From Litoditis marina (taxonomy: Eukaryota > Nematoda > Chromadorea > Rhabditida > Rhabditidae), in assembly GCA_964036275.1 (NCBI GenBank), contig OZ038433.1, positions 19,164,257 to 19,228,256 of the forward strand: a stretch of 64,000 nt of DNA. The letters are read 5' to 3'. The translations under genes were made by a program, and so were the position numbers. Positions 53,801 through 64,000 of this stretch are shown here, one piece after another. Numbering within the stretch: the first letter of the stretch is position 1; each line of letters starts with the position of its first letter. The notes beneath the pieces are model-generated. The model had not been told where the DNA came from. It did no database searches and was given only the letters and a program-made list of their open reading frames with translations.

Positions 53801-56800
53801 CATCAGTCAATATTAGAATGAGTGTTCAGTATTTAGCGCGTCACCCATGTTTGCAGGTGATGGTAGCGGAGGGTGTCTCCATCAAGCGAGAGACGTATCT
53901 GGCGGTGCTGATGGACCGCGAGTCTAATGGACCGGTGGTGGTGGCCAGTCCCGCGGGCGGAATGGACATCGAACAGGTGGCCGAGACCACGCCCCATCTC
54001 ATACACAAGGTAGGGGCACTTATGACGTCATATTTGACTATGACGTCATGAATGGATGTGATGCTTCATTGGTGGAGGATATGTGTCAATGATTTGTAGA
54101 CAGGGATCCGCCCCATCTCATACACAAGGTAGGGGCACTTATGACGTCATATTTGACTATGACGTCATGAATGGATGTGATGCTTCATTGGTGGAGGATA
54201 TGTGTCAATGATTTGTAGACAGGGATCCGCCCCATCTCATACACAAGGTATGGCGAATTTGTAGTTTGATCTCGATAAGAGTCTGTAGTTTGGTCTGCCT
54301 CGCCTGGTGGTGACGTCATTGTTGATTGTGACGTAATTTTGAAGAGAAAAAAAAACACACGAGACTGTCCTACACTAAAGAAGCCGTTTACGAAATAGTA
54401 TGAATATTCGCATTCGGACACTTTTACGAGAGTAGTCTGTGGAAGGGAAGAGATACGCTATTAAGGAACGAAAAGATATATCCTCACAATCCGTCTAAAA
54501 GATGGATTGTGACGAGCAAGAACTGATTATTCATTGAGGATGAAACAATTTTAGTAAATGTTTTTTGTTAAGGGACTGTTTCTCCATAATATCCAAAAAC
54601 AACCAGAATCCAACTAAACTATGGTGGATGTCTTCCTGTTTTCAGGAGCCGATCGATATTTCCGATGGAATGTCCCGTGAACAATCTCTGAAAATATCGA
54701 AAAATCTAGGATTCGACGGCGAACTTTGCGAAAATGTTTGTTTGTTTATTTTTGTTTTTACCAATACATAAAAAACTCAATTGTGCGATAGCTATAAAAG
54801 TTTGCCCAACATATGGTGATTTCATTCCGACATGATGACATGAGACATGTTTTACCGAAATGATGTATGGAATCTGATCAGTGGATAATGATCATCGAAA
54901 ATCTGTCAACTTGTGAACTATTGTCGGACCTTCCTTCTTCATGGGGCCATCGCGTTATTTTCGATTCATGTTGATGAAGTGCCCTTATTTTCGGTTTTTT
55001 TTTTCAAACTTTTCCGTTTCAGGCTGCAAATGAGATTGAACGACTGTACAAGTTGTTCATTGCCGTAGATGCAACACAGGTGGAAATCAATCCATTTGTG
55101 GAGACAAATGACGGAAGAGGTACGAGACGGTTAGAGAAAAGGGGTAAAGAGAGGAATTGAGTTGTGTATGAATAGTGAAAGAGGAATAGGTGAGAGAAGA
55201 GATACAGAGAAGGAGTGGGGACAGACAATTTCTCAGCAAGACAAGTACTAGTCTCTATCTGGTTTCACGAACACGTTCTAACAAAACAATGGGTGATTGT
55301 TGAGAAGAGCTTTGAGAAGTCAGTATATTGTTATTGATTGATTTCAGTCTCACAATATTGATTGATTTCGGTCGCACAGTATATTGATTGATTTCAGTGT
55401 TCTGTGTGGACGCGAAGATGAACTTTGACGACAGCGCCGCGTTTCGTCAGGCGGAAATATTTGCCATGCACGATCAGTCGGACCAGGTGGGAACATGAAA
55501 ACGTGGCATGCTCAAGGAAAACGTGAAATTCTCACGTTTTCACCCTTTTCTATTTAATTTAAATTGACGAGCGTCGATATTGAATCGTATTGAAAAGTTT
55601 TAGGGTCGTTGTTGAAATGAAACATCAATTCTCCGACTCTGGTATAGAACAACCGAGGCGGGACGGTATGCAGTGCAGTGTTTTCAGAATATCGAATTTC
55701 CCACATTAGTCGAAGTGAAATCACGTTTTAACTGGTGAGCAACTAGATTCATCGTTTGTGTTTGCAGGATATTCGTGAGGTGGAGGCTAACAAGTATCAA
55801 CTGAATTATATCGGAATGGACGGTAACATCGCCTGTCTCGGTGGGTATTCATTAAGAACTGGTTTCAGTTGAATTGTAATATCCTGTTATACTTTTGCTT
55901 TTTTTTCTAATTCTTGTGGTATGTCGTGCTGGTCTGCTACGTTTGTAGTTTGCTCTCGTTGCATTCAAATTGTACGAGTGCAGCTCAAACTACAACTCTG
56001 TTGTGGTCGTTCACAATGTGTCTGTGTTTTTAGTGAACTTCGGTTGTAGTTTGAATCCACTGAATGGGTTCTGATTCAAATGCAGAATAAACTACAACTC
56101 TAACTACAATATTTGCAGTGAACGGTGCCGGTCTAGCGATGGCCACCATGGATGAGATCAAGTTGAAGGGCGGAGATCCGGCGAATTTCCTCGACGTCGG
56201 AGGCGCCGTGACGGAGGACCAGGTCTACCACGCATTCAGAATCATCACCGGCGATCCGAAGGTATGTTCAGAGTGTAAACTACAAACGACGATACGAAGA
56301 AGAGGTCACAGATCGAACGACGTTCGTGCAGTTATTTGGAGCGTTTAAAGGCGGTCACAATTCAAGTTTAGAAACCACGTGAATATTTTGCCCAACTTGT
56401 ATCATTTCGTTTCGTATATCCAGCCGTTTACTTGAAAAATCTTCTTTCTGATTGGAATCCGTTGTTGGGGTACACTGTAGTTTCTGTGTTTCTGAGATGG
56501 CTTGCAAACTGAGGCCGTATGCATGAAACATCCCGGGCCGGTTTGGCATGCTATCCCGAGCTGAATTGGCCGGGAAATAGCTCGGGATAGCATCCCAACC
56601 CGGCCCGGGATGTTTCATGCATACGGCGTACGGCCTCTGATGCAATTTCTAATAATCCGACGTACTATTTCAAACACAAGTTCTTATTTGTTTGGTTTTC
56701 CGAGAACTAGCCATTATTGCAGGTGGAATGTGTGTTGGTGAACATTTTCGGTGGAATCGTCAACTGTGCTACAATTGCCAATGGAGTCGTGGCCGCGTGC

Positions 56801-59800
56801 CAGAAAATGCAGTTGAAGGTACCGTTGGTGGTACGATTGGAAGGTTAGTTGTTCATTGATTTTGGAGAAAAACTAGAAAATAACGTTTATATGGTTGTAG
56901 ACGTAGAAAGCGGTGGTATTGAAAGTGTTAATAGAGAATATCAAATGCGCGACATGTATACTTGGTGATATTAGTGACAGTAGCACCTATTAGATTTACC
57001 CCCAAACAAGAATACTCCCTGATTGATTTGAGACAAAAAATCGTGGGTTTTGCATTGTAGTGGTACATCTGATCATACGAATGTCTTTATGTACACTATG
57101 TAACATATAATAAATTACATGATCAAAACGACTGGTTCACAGAAAACAATGTATACAGCTTTGCGACTTATTGTAGTCTGAATAGTATTTATACACATTA
57201 GACTTGTTCCGGCTCTGTGGATACAAGTTTCGGGCTATGGTGATCTTTGGACTCGGTGAACGGATGATGTTTGTAGTATTGATCGAATAGGGTGTTTCTC
57301 AAGGCGAATATAGCTCCCACGGCCCTTCTATAGGGGGTAATGTACCGCATTGTGATGAGAGAACTGGCTAACGGCAGTATGTCGGCGGTCGCCATGGTCA
57401 GGTACTCGAGGATGGGATGGTTGAGGATCTGGAAACACACAGAAGAAATATGGGGAATGGGGTCATTTACTAAGTTGGTCTAGTGTCTGCGGGAGGGTGG
57501 CGAGTCAACATTTTATGACTAGATAGTAGATAGCTCAATAAGAGCATTTCCACTTTTCTATTCAAATTAGTCAAACTATTGTAGTTTCTTAGTGGGTAAA
57601 GCAATCCTAGGTTAAAGTCATGCATTGTCACTATCTATCTTCTCGTCTGTTGAAAAACAGCGGTGCATGAACTTGTGCACCAACCCAAAATGTATTCGGC
57701 AATATACGATCTTTCTTATCCTCATCCACATACCTGTAACTGTCCGAGGGCGTAGAGAGTCATTGTGAGAATGAGTAACAATGGGAGATAGGACTGCAGA
57801 CATAACACCTGAACAAAAATATACAAAGTGATTTCGGGTTCACTTCCACTTAGATTTACGATTGACGAGTTAAAAAATAGTGCGTAAATCTACTTTTAGC
57901 TGGAAAGAGTCACTTCTGTTTTGCAGACTTGTTATATATCGTGTCTCTGTAGGCATTTCATTTTCATATTTCTCAGTGATATTGAGACTGGACCACCACG
58001 GAACGGAAAATTGTGCTGGTATTACGGTAGAAAAGTAAAATTATGAGTACAAATCGAGTACAACTATTATTTCAGTTGTGCTACTACCAGAGGCGTACAA
58101 ATAATTTCGAAAAGTTTTCATCATTCTCTGTGATGTTCTGGGGAACTCCATGTTATACCTCGGACCTCTGATGTGACTTTTGGGGGGGGGGGGGGGGGGG
58201 TTATAACGAACCGAGAGCAGTTGTAGATGAACGGTGCGATTCGTCTGATGAAGTCTGAGACGTTTGTTGTCCAAAATCTTGATGATCTTTCGCTTCAGAA
58301 TCACAATTAGGATGTATATGGGAATGTTGGGTAAAATCTGAAGATTACCAGTTATAAGTAGAAATCTACAATGTACAGTTTTCAATGATTGAGACGATTT
58401 TCAGTCATATGTGAGCACTTTATATGAATAAAGCTGGAACCAAAATATGTACTCTTGCGCTAGTGATTGTTTTTCTCTATGAAGTGACCCGGAAAGAATG
58501 GTTTGAACTATAGTAAGGATAATGATCTGTTTTGAGAGCTTCTGCTCTACTCACCACGTATAGTAGTCCCATGAGTTTAATTGTTTCCTGATAGTTTATA
58601 TTTCCGAATAGAGTGAGACCCTCTACGTCGTAGGTGGGATGATATTGTTGTAGATTCAGTCGAAGTATCAATGGAGACGCGAAATCTTGCAGATTCACCA
58701 CCTAAACAGTGATTCAATGAAATATGTGTGTGTACTAAACAAACGTACTCTTTTCTATAATATAAACAATGTTGCGCAGAGAATATTGTGCTCAATTTCT
58801 ATGGCACACAGTATCGATGATAATATTACTCTTCTATTCATCTGTATCAGAAACAAATTAGGACTGAATATCCGACAATCACTTTCTAGAACGGCATGTG
58901 AAGTTACGAAAGAAGATCAGATGATCAACAAAGCGAGACCATATCCGTTAATTTCATTGTCATTGTCTGGTTGTCATTATGTAAAAACAGAACACTGGCC
59001 TTTTCTTATTTGACTTGATGTTTAGCCAACTTGAGGTCATATTTTATCGAATAGTTGAATTGTGTGCGAGATCCCGTGTACCAAAATAAGAGTGGGTGAG
59101 AGAATAACTAGTGTAATTATGGGGTTTTAAGTGGATCGTATGAGTTTACCTGTATGGGGTTAAGGGATGTGTGCAAGTTTGAAATTTCAACTAACCAGCC
59201 ATATGAAAGTGGGTAGATAGGTGAGTAGACATAGCCTGGCTAGCTGGGACGAGGTGGGGGTCTGCGGTCGAACCAGGATATAATATCGATAGGAGAAGGA
59301 GAGCACTTGTGACATGAGGCAGTGGATCAGCGCATGCATCATCACCTGAAATATAACAAAAATGGATAAAAACAGAAAGGCACAGTTCGTTGTCAATACT
59401 CGTACAACGAATATATGGTCGTGTGGACAATGTGCGGTATTGATTGTTTTCCATAGTTTATAGTTTATACCGTATCCTAACCATCAACCGCGCTGCAGTT
59501 ATACTTGTGATGAACACGTTCTTCATGATCTTTACCTATTAGTTAGAGAAGATTTCTCATGAATCGTGTTTTCAATGTGATTTACTAGTATATAATGGTT
59601 CTAGTTATAGTTCGTTTTCTAAAAGTGCATTTATATTTGCCAATGCTTGGTTATGAGTTTTTTTTCGAAAGAAACCAATTAGTAATGCAGTGGTTCCATT
59701 TTAATGAGTGTACTCTGGCAGGCGAATCTGGGATTAATTTGGTTTTTCTCAAGCGAACGGCCAGCGGTCAATTTGGCATGTTGACAGCTCGCCGAAAATA

Positions 59801-62740
59801 TTGGACCTTTGGCATATCTGTCTTAGAATTTTCGCGCTCTACAGTTACCAGTATGAATTTCAACCTTAATGATGGTGTTTTGACCTGAAAAACTTTTCTT
59901 TTTTTGACTAGAAAACGTACATTATTCGTTAGATTGGAATGAAGTTTAGTTTGCCTCAGATTGTTTTACTCGACGTTTGCGCTAAGTGAATAATTTATGA
60001 AATCCGGGAAGGCAACCATTGCTAGCCCATCTGATAAATTGCCTACCTTGTGAAGTACCTCACACGTTTTGTAGCCAAAATAAGAACACGGTCCATGTGA
60101 GATGAATATAACGGAGTCTCCCGATGGAATTACCCTGCAATTAAGAGACTAATTCTTCATTTAAAGAACGACGATTATGTGGTCCAATCGCAACGCTTCA
60201 GTCCTTTAAACTGCAATACCTTTTTCAATTGCAGTTTAAAGGACCGTTGACACAGGAGGTTGGTCCACATAATCGTCCTTCTTTATTCCGGTGTTTCATT
60301 AACCCATCTGTTAACCACTTGGTAACTCCTACTTCCCGCAAAAGACCCTGTAAAAAGGGGTTGACCAGGTAACCCGGTAAACCAGACAGGGGTAACACGT
60401 ACGGTAAGACGGTACGGTAAGACGGCACGTACGGTAAGACGGTACGGTACGGTAGACACGGTAAGACAGGGGCAACCCGGTAAGACAGGGGACAGGACCC
60501 GGTTCCTCGTGGAATTGGCTATTAAAAGGTGCTTGTGACACCAGGATGTCGTTATGTAATCGCCGAGTTTCCTGGCAACGCATCTCAATGTTTGACCTTA
60601 ATCAGAGGGATTGTATTCTCTGAGAAACCTACATTGTAGGCGATTAAAACGATTAAAACTCTACGTTTCAGTCTATAAGTAGCAGTTTTCAAACGAAATG
60701 ACATGTAATTGAGCAAAGGGCTATGATTTCAGTGAAATTAGGGGTATCATCGCTGGATGTCCTTTCATCTAAGTCAAACAGATTGTATTACAAATCAGTT
60801 TCAATGGCCATTGGTGCAGGATTGTTGCCATTTCTTTGGAAAGTCACAGAATGTGTTGCTTGTCTAGAACAACTGAAAAACAACCCCGATTCTAACCCTT
60901 GACAACAAGAACAAAATAAAAACCGATAAAAACAAAAAACAACCCTAGAGTTCACCTGTTTAAAAACAAGCTCATCCATTGGAAAACCAATTGTAACAAC
61001 CTATTATAACATTATTAGTTTGGTTGCTTTTCTGGTCGGTACTACAGTGTAACGTTCGGACTTTAAAATCGAGTTTACAAACTGTTGTTAGTACCTGTTG
61101 TTGGTGAGAAAAGCACAAACAGCAATGACCAGATCGCAGATGGTGGTGTTGATGAGAAGCACGGAAAAGGTGTGCATTCGCTTGGGAGTATGACGCCAAA
61201 TCACGTAGAGAAGCAGACAGTTGGAGAGAATAGCGGCAGTGTTTACTAGGAGAATGAAATAGGGGACCACACGTTCTCCCGTCAGAGGGACCAGCCTCAG
61301 GAGGTAGAGAGAGGCGTTGTTCATCTTGGGTGGTCTGGAAGGGGACCAGAACCTGTAATATGGTTCACAGGTATGAAATAGGCTATTGAGGTGAAATTTT
61401 CGAGTAATTGACTCGACTGGTTTCCGTTCTGACTATAACAACGTTAAACACGATACTACTCGTAAAAAGGTTTAATGGGAGAGTGCGGATATATTGCGTA
61501 TGGGCATGAAGAGAGAGACATGTTTTTTGGTTCAAGAGAGGGCGGAACAGAGTAGATTCGGCTGGTAGCAATTTCAAACAATGGAGCAAAAACAGCAATC
61601 AAGTGATCGAAAAGTGTAGATGAGATGCTATGAATTAAGCTATAGAACCTTGGTATCGTAAAGGATGTGAAGTCCCATTGAAACTAGTGGTTCTCGAACT
61701 TATTATGCGTATTCGCATGCATTCATCAAGTCATAGAGTATTCATTCGTGTGATATCTAGATTGAACAAGGATTGTCACGAACTAGACGCTTTCAGGAGT
61801 TCTTGAGATGGATGTATGTGTTTTCGAATGTTTGGAAAGTGGCGTTTACCTTCGTTTAGTATTAATTGTCAGATTTGGAAACCAGTGTTGTCAATAAGGT
61901 TCACTGAGACTGACAGGGTAAGAGTATTGACACCTCGTCACCTTCCTGCCACACTTATTAGTATTTGTGATTAATCTAGTATCATCGCTCGGCGAAATTA
62001 GTCGAGCCAGGATTGAAGGAATAACACTGATTAATGTAGACATGAGAGTTGAACACTAACATTATATCAAGGTTTTGTAACTGGAAGTATTTTCATTCAA
62101 ATCATTGAATTAGAAGAAATGAGAACATTCATAACTAGAGATATGAATTACATTTGCACAAAAATTGGAAAAGGGAATGATAAACGAATGTTTCAGGGCT
62201 TTAATTGTTCCAGTCAGTCCCTTCCAAGCCGTTCGATTTGCAGGAGTTAGTGGTGTAATTCAGTCTAATGGCTGGAGATTAGGGTAGAGCACTGAGAAGA
62301 AGAATGTGGCAGGTTCTTTATCTAACCGGTGTTTTTGGTAACCTAACCAGCTCCTGGTAACCATTTTCCAGATAACCTGACAAGGTAACGTGAAAGTAAC
62401 CGAAATAAAATATGCCAGAGCAAAAGGAATGGTGGAGCATGTTTAGGAACATCTTCTCACTTAATGGTTGTCACTTGTCATTGTGGGATGTTACTTTAAT
62501 GAGAAAAATTCGAACGATGTTGAGAAGTTGGTGCGGCAAAAAGAGTACATAACACTACACATGCGATGGCAATGCATCAGGGGGCGTGGCTTGGTGGGAA
62601 CGAGGGTTTCATGGTTCCCATAGTGCTAGTCAAATGAATATTAGTCACGTGAAACGTGTGTTTAATCAGAACTCGGACACGTGATGCATGATGAAGTGCA
62701 CAGTTGATCTTCTCTGCATATTTGCTAGTGTGCAATGTGC

Positions 62741-62790
<50 letters not shown>

Positions 62791-63632
62791 TCCTAAGTAG
62801 GCACTTCATCTTCACAATGGCTTCACTAGTTCAAGACTTTAAAGGTCATTTATAATCTACCGCTGGCATGAAGTAGAAGCCCTTTTTTTTCTAAAGTTAG
62901 CTCACATCGAATAGTAGTCTAACCTTTAGGAAAGGGGTATATGAGAAACATTGAGTTCAAAAATGAATGAAAGAGTTTTGCCTCCAACCCTACGTTCAAC
63001 CCTTTTACAACATGATTTTGACGAGAGGCGATTTTTCGTCTTCACTCAGTTCTCGCGTGACAAAATACCCGTTGTTCAAACAAGAGGACCTCGGAATATA
63101 AAACAAACAGTGTTCACGCAAATGTTCTATGTACTATGTACTGAACCATGTTTGTCAATCCTTTGGAAACACTAAATCTCCTTCTAACTATTTGATGAAA
63201 TCACCGTTCAGCATTGTTAAATTGCATGTTGTTCGACAGGGTAACCAAGTAACCGACAGAGTAACCAAGTTAAATTGCATGTTGTTCGACAGGGTAACCA
63301 AGTAACCGACAGAGTAACCAAGTTAAATTGCATGTTGTTCGACAGGGTAACCAAGTAACCGACAGGGTAGTTCGACAGGGTAACCAAGTAACCGACAGGG
63401 TAGTTCGACAGGGTAACCATCCATTTATCCAAATTGGAGTGGCACATCTAACCTCCAATGTGGAAAGTCACATTTTCAATGGCGAATAAATTATTGTATT
63501 CTATTCTTATTCCGTTCAGGTACCAACGTGGAGGAAGCCCGTCAGATCATGAAGGACTCGGGTCTTCCGATTCTTTCCGCCCTCAACCTCTCGGAAGCTG
63601 CCGAACAAGCCGTAGCAGCACTCAAGAAGTAG
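50879..63632 (+). CDS. SUCLG2: Succinyl-CoA ligase [GDP-forming] beta subunit, mitochondrial (13 exons, 415 aa)
   Basis: Exons: 50879-50926, 51390-51439, 51723-51796, 52606-52711, 53131-53221, 53857-54009, 54646-54735, 55023-55119, 55398-55486, 55768-55840, 56119-56261, 56723-56843, 63520-63632. With the alpha subunit it converts succinyl-CoA, GDP and phosphate to succinate, CoA and GTP in the TCA cycle, in the mitochondrial matrix. The Arg/Ser-rich N-terminus ([16 protein letters not shown]) is a transit peptide; the mature part begins at LNLQEYQSK (20-28). Visible motifs: ATP-grasp [12 protein letters not shown] (65-76), Mg-binding EINPF (225-229), NGAGLAMAT (292-300) and NIFGGIVNC (345-353), the last typical of the GDP-forming rather than ADP-forming type. 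Length matches the family. The ATG follows a CTTTAG acceptor by 2 nt, a likely trans-splice site. The last intron (56844-63519) contains an antisense chemoreceptor gene. Confidence 0.97.
50958..51010. repeat. GCAACC family fragment
   Basis: TTTGGTTGCTTTCAATTGCA and GCCGGTTGCATGTGTAATTG match the edges of the 36608-36912 array. Lies in intron 1 of the ligase gene. Confidence 0.55.
51010..51125. mobile_element. TTAA hairpin MITE, copy 10 (degenerate)
   Basis: GTGGACCAATCCCGACG to GGTCCACATGCTCGTC; the first terminal arm is largely lost and the inner stem is mutated. This is the oldest-looking copy. Confidence 0.75.
51256..51379. mobile_element. TTAA hairpin MITE, copy 11 (complete)
   Basis: TTAAAGAAGGACGATTATG to CATAATCGTCCTTCTTTAA with almost perfect arms. 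Only GGTTCAACAG separates it from exon 2 of the ligase gene. Confidence 0.92.
52969..53050 (+). repeat. CACCAG family fragment
   Basis: CATACACCAGTAAGTAGTCC, then TCAAAAGTAGACACATTTGC and a CGGGGAGAA stretch; the right end is missing. Lies in intron 4 of the ligase gene. Confidence 0.5.
53303..53494. mobile_element. CACCAG MITE, inverted copy
   Basis: Diverged left end CAAGTAAGGTCCGACTAAGCG and good right end CAACCTTGCTGGTGTATG. A separate palindrome GTTTAGTCATAC / GTATGACTAAAC abuts it. Lies in intron 5 of the ligase gene. Confidence 0.7.
53991..54247 (+). repeat. 119-bp tandem duplication across an exon/intron boundary
   Basis: Units start at 53991, 54110 and 54229 (GCCCCATCTCATACACAAGG). 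Each holds the last 19 bases of exon 6 and its donor. The first two are essentially identical over 119 bp; the third breaks off just after the donor. Confidence 0.95.
54023..54318. promoter_or_regulatory. Cluster of five CRE palindromes (TGACGTCA)
   Basis: TGACGTCA occurs at 54023, 54041, 54142, 54160 and 54311, four of them created by the 119-bp duplication. This is the consensus site of CREB/ATF-type bZIP factors. Intronic position and function as an enhancer are inference. Confidence 0.5.
56511..56638. mobile_element. 128-bp near-perfect hairpin
   Basis: CCGTATGCATGAAACATCCC and GGGCCGG..ATGCTATCCCGAGCT on the left are matched by their complements on the right around a short AATTGGCCGGG centre. 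Too regular to be chance; likely a foldback MITE of another family. Lies in intron 11 of the ligase gene. Confidence 0.85.
57198..61324 (-). CDS. Serpentine chemoreceptor, srd class (7 exons, 348 aa), nested in the ligase gene
   Basis: Exons on the minus strand: 61324-61095, 60134-60047, 59345-59196, 58701-58555, 58337-58212, 57808-57734, 57428-57198; all phases join. Nematode-specific 7TM receptor, expected in the cilia of chemosensory neurons. TM1 spans about 19-42 and TM2 about 52-73, followed by the srd signature R-V-I-P-S-G and HGPCSYFG (77-97). TM3 leads into [11 protein letters not shown] at about 123-133, the class equivalent of DRY. TM4 about 143-160, a loop rich in charged and aromatic residues, TM5 about 200-220 in [16 protein letters not shown]6 about 250-268, TM7 about 280-298, and a polar tail ending in EPEQV. 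Length is normal for srd. It lies entirely inside the last intron of the + strand ligase gene. Confidence 0.88.
58182..58200 (+). repeat. G19 homopolymer tract
   Basis: Nineteen G on the + strand, i.e. a C tract 11 nt after the exon 5 donor of the srd gene on the minus strand. Shorter runs occur at 47242-47252 (G11) and 49282-49293 (G12). Confidence 0.9.
60161..60285. mobile_element. TTAA hairpin MITE, copy 12
   Basis: TTAAAGAACGACGATTATGT to ATAATCGTCCTTCTTTA. It lies in srd intron 1, 26 nt from exon 2 on the minus strand. Confidence 0.88.
60290..60525. repeat. GGTAACC/GGTAAGACGG repeat
   Basis: A GGTAACC-type relic (AACCCATCTGTTAACC to CCTCGTGGAATTGG) whose interior has expanded into irregular GGTAAGACGGTAC repeats. 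Lies in srd intron 1, next to MITE copy 12. Confidence 0.7.
62312..62405. repeat. GGTAACC family fragment
   Basis: ATCTAACCGGTGTTTTTGG, GGTAACCTAACC and GGTAACCATTTTCCAG, truncated. Lies in the last ligase intron, upstream of the srd start. Confidence 0.6.
62742..62790. repeat. (GA)n tract
   Basis: About 49 bp of almost pure GA in the last ligase intron. Confidence 0.95.
63217..63420. repeat. 53-bp minisatellite
   Basis: Units start TTAAATTGCATGTTGTTCG at 63217, 63270 and 63323, followed by two shorter ~33-bp units of GTTCGACAGGGTAACC. Each carries GTAACC motifs related to the GGTAACC family. It lies 100 bp before the last ligase exon. Confidence 0.92.
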
Positions 63633-64000
63633 ACCACAATCACCTTGAGAGAGAGAAAGGGCGCAAGAGCTCTTGAGCTGTGAAGTAGGTGTTCCCACTC
63701 ACTCTCTATGTCTATTCATCTCTCTCTCTCTCTCTCTTCGATTCCCTCTCTCTATATATGTCTTCTATATACTCTTTCTCTCCTTCTAGAAATGTGATTA
63801 GATAAATAGGAAGCATATATGTCTCCCCGCATATCCATCGCTGAATATCTCTCTAACCCTTTGTCTAGCTTGCTATACCTCTCTCTCTCTCCTTTCAGAA
63901 GTGTGTATAGACAGATCATAGACTAGATGCATACATACATGTAGCAGACATAGTATATAGACAGCTTCTCTCTCTCTCTCTCCCATCCTTTGTGTTGCGT
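63633..64000 (+). other. 3' flank of the ligase gene
   Basis: CT-rich repeats (63718-63780, 63880-63895, 63966-63983) and AT-rich sequence; no canonical AATAAA and no coding frame before the window ends. Most of this may be 3' UTR. Confidence 0.5.

Noticed and set aside
60283..60588. 101-codon minus-strand frame in srd intron 1
   Set aside because: Composed of the GGTAACC/GGTAAGACGG repeat.

Overview
The window is animal nuclear DNA, most likely from a rhabditid-type nematode. It contains an srd-class 7TM chemoreceptor, a family known only from nematodes. Introns end in the worm-style TTTCAG acceptor. Exons are GC-richer than the AT-rich introns and spacers, and long G/C homopolymer tracts are present. 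Single-exon open frames mean little here, so genes were rebuilt exon by exon from splice signals, codon phase and protein-family fit. Species is not assigned.

Layout. 1-13566: no multi-exon gene found; decayed and palindromic repeats. 13579-13779 (-): a small Gly/Tyr-rich protein with repeated YMG motifs and its own AATAAA. 13831-20704 (+): a 10-exon, 392-aa orphan neuropeptide-type GPCR, whose ATG lies 51 bp from the divergent small gene. 20705-32342: repeat-rich spacer holding a ~4 kb element with long inverted ends. 32343-38502 (+): an 8-exon, 263-aa secreted protein with two saposin-B domains. 41713-49470 (+): a 14-exon, 451-aa hexokinase-fold protein that keeps the sugar-binding residues but has changed ATP motifs. 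50879-63632 (+): 13-exon mitochondrial GDP-forming succinyl-CoA ligase beta subunit (415 aa). Its 6.7 kb last intron carries, on the opposite strand, a 7-exon, 348-aa srd chemoreceptor (57198-61324).

The three right-hand + strand genes are co-directional but 1.4-3.2 kb apart, so there is no evidence of an operon. Hexokinase-type sugar binding and the TCA-cycle ligase share the theme of energy metabolism; the saposin protein belongs to lysosomal lipid handling or defence, and the two GPCRs to sensory or neuropeptide signalling.

Much of the rest is small non-autonomous elements in at least eight families: a TTAA-flanked ~124 bp hairpin (12 copies), a tRNA-like element with Pol III A/B boxes, CATGAG palindromes, TATAG/GTTTCAC elements, CACCAG and CACCGCC elements, and GGTAACC and GCAACC palindromes. 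Several are nested. Many lie within about 1-26 nt of a splice site, suggesting that introns once short were inflated by insertion. In three genes the 3' end of an exon plus its splice donor is duplicated into the following intron, in different stages of decay.
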